Shown here piece by piece: positions 61,498-64,000 of a stretch of 64,000 nt of DNA. The notes under the pieces are model-generated. The model made no database searches. It saw nothing but the letters and a program-made list of their open reading frames with translations, and was not told the origin of the DNA. How positions within the stretch are numbered: the first letter of the stretch is position 1; every line of letters starts with the position of its first letter. The stretch is from NCBI GenBank assembly GCA_002364615.1, contig DEYP01000028.1, forward strand, positions 1 to 64,000. The letters are read 5' to 3'. The position numbers were made by a program, and so were the translations under genes. The stretch is from Arsukibacterium sp. UBA3155. Its GTDB lineage: Bacteria; Pseudomonadota; Gammaproteobacteria; Enterobacterales; Alteromonadaceae.

Positions 61498-62823
61498 TTA
61501 CCTTTTCGTTTCTGTGAGTAAGGTAGTAGCAATACTGCGGATACCATGGCCGGTAGCGCCCGCCGACCAGTAACTGTTGGCCGAGTTATTAAATGCTGCG
61601 GCTAAATCATAATGTAGCCAGCCTTTACCATCATCTGCGACAAAGCGGCTTAAAAAACCGGCCGCATTGCTGGCGCCGCCGGCGCCCCCACCTTTTACTG
61701 GCCGGCTGTTGGCCGTATCGGCATAAGGTGAAGGGCATTGTTGCTGATGCCATTTCTCCAGCGGCAGCTGCCAGGTGGCTTCCTGTTCATCGGCAGCATA
61801 CTGCAGCGCTCTTGCCGCCAGCGGTTTGTCCAGCGCAAATAACGCATTGTATTCGCCACCCACTGCTACCATAGCTGCACCAGTCAGGGTGGCCGCATCG
61901 ATAATCAATGGCGCTTTACTTTCCGTCGCACACATCAGACCGTCGGCCAACACCAGCCGGCCTTCAGCATCGGTATTAACAATTTCAACCGTAGTACCGT
62001 TTTTGTAAGTAATAATGTCGCCAAGCTTATACGCATGGCCACTGATCAGGTTCTCGGCACAACATAAAATCAGTTTTACCCGTTGGCTAAGGCCCTGCAT
62101 AATTGCCAGTGCCAGGGCTGCAGTCACCGTAGCGGCCCCGCCCATATCACATTTCATGGTCGCCATACCTTCGGTTGGCTTAATAGAGTAGCCGCCGCTG
62201 TCAAAGGTAATACCTTTACCCACCAGCGCAGCGGCCACCGCAGTTTCCGGCTTTGCTGACGGGTTAAAATCAAGCACCAGTAACGCCGGTGGCCGGGTAC
62301 TGCCGCGGCCAACCTGATAAATTCCATGCCAGCCGGCGTCGGCCAAATCTTCACCGGCAATCAACTCGCTGCTAACACTATCCTCTGGTGCAACGGCACG
62401 AATAAACGCCTCAGCCTGCTCGGCCAGCGCCACCGGCGATAGCATTTCCGGTGTATCGTTGATTATTTTTTTGGCAAAGCTAAAACACGTCGCCAGTTGC
62501 GACAGCTGTTCAGCCTCGCCCTGTTCATTGTTAAAAACAACACCATCGTGTTTTCTGGCCGTACAAAACCCCTGATAAAATGCCCACTGCAAATCTTTAC
62601 TCCAGCCTTTGCCAGCTAACTGCAGTTGGCTGATACCAAGATTACTCAGGCTGCGAGCGGCTTTTTGCATATTACGCAAGGGGTCAGATCCAACTAAATG
62701 AATTTGATATCCCTGTGTTGTCGGGCTTAATAAGGCGTTGTTGCCCCATTTTTGTTCTGCTTTATCTGCAGCAATGCTAACGTGTAACATATCAGATGTT
62801 GAATTAGACTTTGAATCAGACAT
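61498..62823 (-). CDS. pepB: M17 leucyl aminopeptidase (PepB-like)
   Basis: The product has 441 residues. The ATG at 62823 has GGGGA 6 bases upstream. The catalytic half shows LVGKGITFDSGGYSIKP and TMKCDMGG (metal ligands and active-site Lys) and the family signature NTDAEGRLVLADGL. The N-terminal half is short, as in the PepB group; assignment as pepB rather than another M17 member is by overall similarity. It releases N-terminal residues from peptides in the cytoplasm. Confidence 0.88.
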   Translation of the reverse strand: MSDSKSNSTSDMLHVSIAADKAEQKWGNNALLSPTTQGYQIHLVGSDPLRNMQKAARSLSNLGISQLQLAGKGWSKDLQWAFYQGFCTARKHDGVVFNNEQGEAEQLSQLATCFSFAKKIINDTPEMLSPVALAEQAEAFIRAVAPEDSVSSELIAGEDLADAGWHGIYQVGRGSTRPPALLVLDFNPSAKPETAVAAALVGKGITFDSGGYSIKPTEGMATMKCDMGGAATVTAALALAIMQGLSQRVKLILCCAENLISGHAYKLGDIITYKNGTTVEIVNTDAEGRLVLADGLMCATESKAPLIIDAATLTGAAMVAVGGEYNALFALDKPLAARALQYAADEQEATWQLPLEKWHQQQCPSPYADTANSRPVKGGGAGGASNAAGFLSRFVADDGKGWLHYDLAAAFNNSANSYWSAGATGHGIRSIATTLLTETKR

Positions 62824-63101
62824 AGGAATCCCCACTTTATCGAACTTATCAGCGACAATGGCTAACTTTTATCAGGCGAAGTGTAACATAGCGCAACGAC
62901 CGACCACGAGCAGATCGCGTCAATAGGGCGCCACAATGCACTATTTTCGCGGTGACAGCAGCGAAAGTTAAAACAGGTGACGGCTATGGCCACAATCTGT
63001 ATACTTCGCCGGCTTTTTTATTAGTGATTGCGGTGATGGCAATATTCTGCTATCTATAGCCGCCACTTTTTTTGCTTGGCAGTATTGTACAGGAGATGAT
63101 C

Positions 63102-63551
63102 ATGCCAGAAGGCAAGAATGTTAAGACATTAGGGTTACTGGCACTGGCCGGTGTTGCACCTTACCAGGAAGCGGTCGGGGAAGAATACATGAACCCGAAA
63201 CAGCTCGAGCATTTTCGCAAAATTCTTGACGCCTGGCGCCAACAACTTCGCGAAGAGGTTGACCGTACGAAAACGCATATGGCCGATGAAGCTGCCAATT
63301 TTCCTGATCCGGTTGACCGGGCTGCACAGGAAGAAGAGTTCAGTCTGGAATTGCGCGCCCGCGATCGCGAGCGTAAGCTATTGAAAAAAATTGAAAAAAC
63401 GTTACAAAAAATTGAAAATGACGATTTTGGATTCTGTGATACCTGCGGAATAGAGATCGGCATTAAACGGTTAGAAGCACGGCCAACTGCTGATCAATGT
63501 ATCGACTGTAAAACGCTGGCTGAAATTAAAGAAAAGCAGTTAGGCGGCTAG
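63102..63551 (+). CDS. dksA: RNA polymerase-binding transcription factor DksA
   Basis: The product has 149 residues. The ATG at 63102 aligns with the E. coli start and has AGGAG 7 bases upstream; the longer frame is rejected. The coiled-coil tip with the acidic pair is in [15 protein letters not shown], and the zinc finger cysteines in FCDTCGIE and CIDCKTL. With ppGpp (made by RelA here) it reprogrammes RNA polymerase in starvation. The 278-base gap before it should hold its promoter. Confidence 0.97.
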   Translation: MPEGKNVKTLGLLALAGVAPYQEAVGEEYMNPKQLEHFRKILDAWRQQLREEVDRTKTHMADEAANFPDPVDRAAQEEEFSLELRARDRERKLLKKIEKTLQKIENDDFGFCDTCGIEIGIKRLEARPTADQCIDCKTLAEIKEKQLGG

Positions 63552-63568
63552 TTGCAGCCATTGTGGCA

Positions 63569-64000
63569 GTGTTGACAAACTTAACTAAGCCAGCAGCGGT
63601 TGCTGTTGGCAGGTTTGCCCCCTCCCCATCCGGCCCCCTTCATTTTGGCTCCTTGCTGGCGGCAGTAGGCAGCTATTTGTTTACCAAACGCCAGGCCGGT
63701 AAGTGGCTGTTGCGAATCGAAGATATTGATACCCCCAGAGTTCGCCATGGTGCGGACAGCGCTATTATGAGTGCATTGGAACAACATGGATTGCTGTGGG
63801 ACGATGAGGTTATTTATCAAAGCAGCAGGACCGAACGCTACCGCGACATATTCAGTCAGCTGCAACAACAGAACCTGATATACGGTTGTCAGTGTACCCG
63901 TAAACAAATTAATGCCGGCGGCGGCGTGTATCAGGGTACGTGCGCCAACCTAGACCTGAAGCACATAACAAATGCCACAGAACCGTTAAGCTGGCGATTG
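63569..64000 (+). CDS. gluQ: Glutamyl-Q tRNA(Asp) synthetase GluQ (partial, runs off right edge)
   Basis: The visible 144 codons read as the N-terminal part of a glutamyl-tRNA synthetase-like enzyme without an anticodon-binding domain. VGRFAPSPSGPLHFGSLLAA is the class I HIGH-type loop, and LLRIEDIDTPRV is the second signature. A zinc-site part reads YGCQCTRKQI, typical of GluQ/YadB, which glutamylates queuosine in tRNA-Asp. It lies directly after dksA as in E. coli (dksA-yadB). No ATG is in frame upstream; GTG at 63569 (or 63563) or TTG at 63572 must serve, and no clear ribosome binding site is seen. Confidence 0.88.
   Translation, partial: MLTNLTKPAAVAVGRFAPSPSGPLHFGSLLAAVGSYLFTKRQAGKWLLRIEDIDTPRVRHGADSAIMSALEQHGLLWDDEVIYQSSRTERYRDIFSQLQQQNLIYGCQCTRKQINAGGGVYQGTCANLDLKHITNATEPLSWRL

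Noticed and set aside
1-64000. tRNA, rRNA, prophage, insertion sequence or CRISPR genes
   Set aside because: None recognised by eye; no CCA-ended cloverleaf context, transposase motif or regular spacer array was seen, though short RNAs could be missed without a covariance search.

Overview
The window looks like the chromosome of a marine or freshwater gammaproteobacterium close to Rheinheimera, Alishewanella and Alteromonadales. The evidence is gene content and order: mazG-relA-rlmD-barA, acpS-pdxJ-recO-era-rnc-lepB-lepA-rseCBA-rpoE/nadB and ygfX-sdhE/ygfZ keep the order known from Escherichia coli. The Na+-pumping NQR operon, fabV, a bactofilin/M23 pair and paired CadC/ToxR-like regulators are typical of the aquatic relatives. 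The assignment is inference; no rRNA gene is present to confirm it. No tRNA, rRNA, CRISPR array, insertion sequence or prophage was seen.

1-3767 is the intI-proximal end of an integron. A full-length tyrosine integrase (intI, + strand, 2802-3767) with an almost perfect LexA box 26 bases before its start is divergent from five complete gene cassettes, plus the first bases of a sixth. All cassette genes read on the - strand, away from intI, and are separated by attC sites. Cargo, from intI outward: a WrbA/flavodoxin-like protein, an Imm33-type immunity-like protein, a small lipoprotein, a secreted protein and a small two-helix membrane protein. The array continues beyond base 1.

3759-15900 holds a large lipoprotein with Asp-box repeats, a secreted multidomain endonuclease, then mazG, relA, rlmD and, divergently, the hybrid kinase barA with a 12-base tandem repeat coding an SDAK linker. 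14760-23902 is a long - strand block for envelope stress (rpoE-rseA-rseB-rseC), translation and secretion (lepA, lepB), RNA processing and ribosome assembly (rnc, era), repair (recO) and cofactors (pdxJ, acpS). nadB is divergent from rpoE.

24118-30932 contains nadB, the sdhE/ygfX pair, ygfZ, a SlyD-like isomerase, an M23 peptidase whose end overlaps a bactofilin gene by 97 bases, and dbpA. 31069-39183 carries a secreted metallo-beta-lactamase-fold protein and the complete nqrABCDEF-apbE-nqrM locus: six pump subunits, the flavin transferase that loads FMN on NqrB and NqrC, and the NqrM assembly factor. 39537-46376 has fabV, bolA, an AlkB homologue, rlmG, a YajG lipoprotein, a periplasmic cyclophilin, a hypothetical gene, ampG and a small XRE regulator.

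46629-51950 contains an unlisted 56-residue membrane protein, erpA, a ClC transporter coupled to hemJ, pyrB and hemL (two haem-pathway genes near each other). 51972-56684 is the least explained part of the core: two large ToxR/CadC-like membrane regulators with beta-propeller-like periplasmic halves flank a small secreted two-cysteine peptide, all on the - strand. The window ends with mrcB, hrpB, pepB, dksA and the start of gluQ (tRNA-Asp glutamyl-queuosine synthetase), which runs off the right edge and starts with GTG or TTG.
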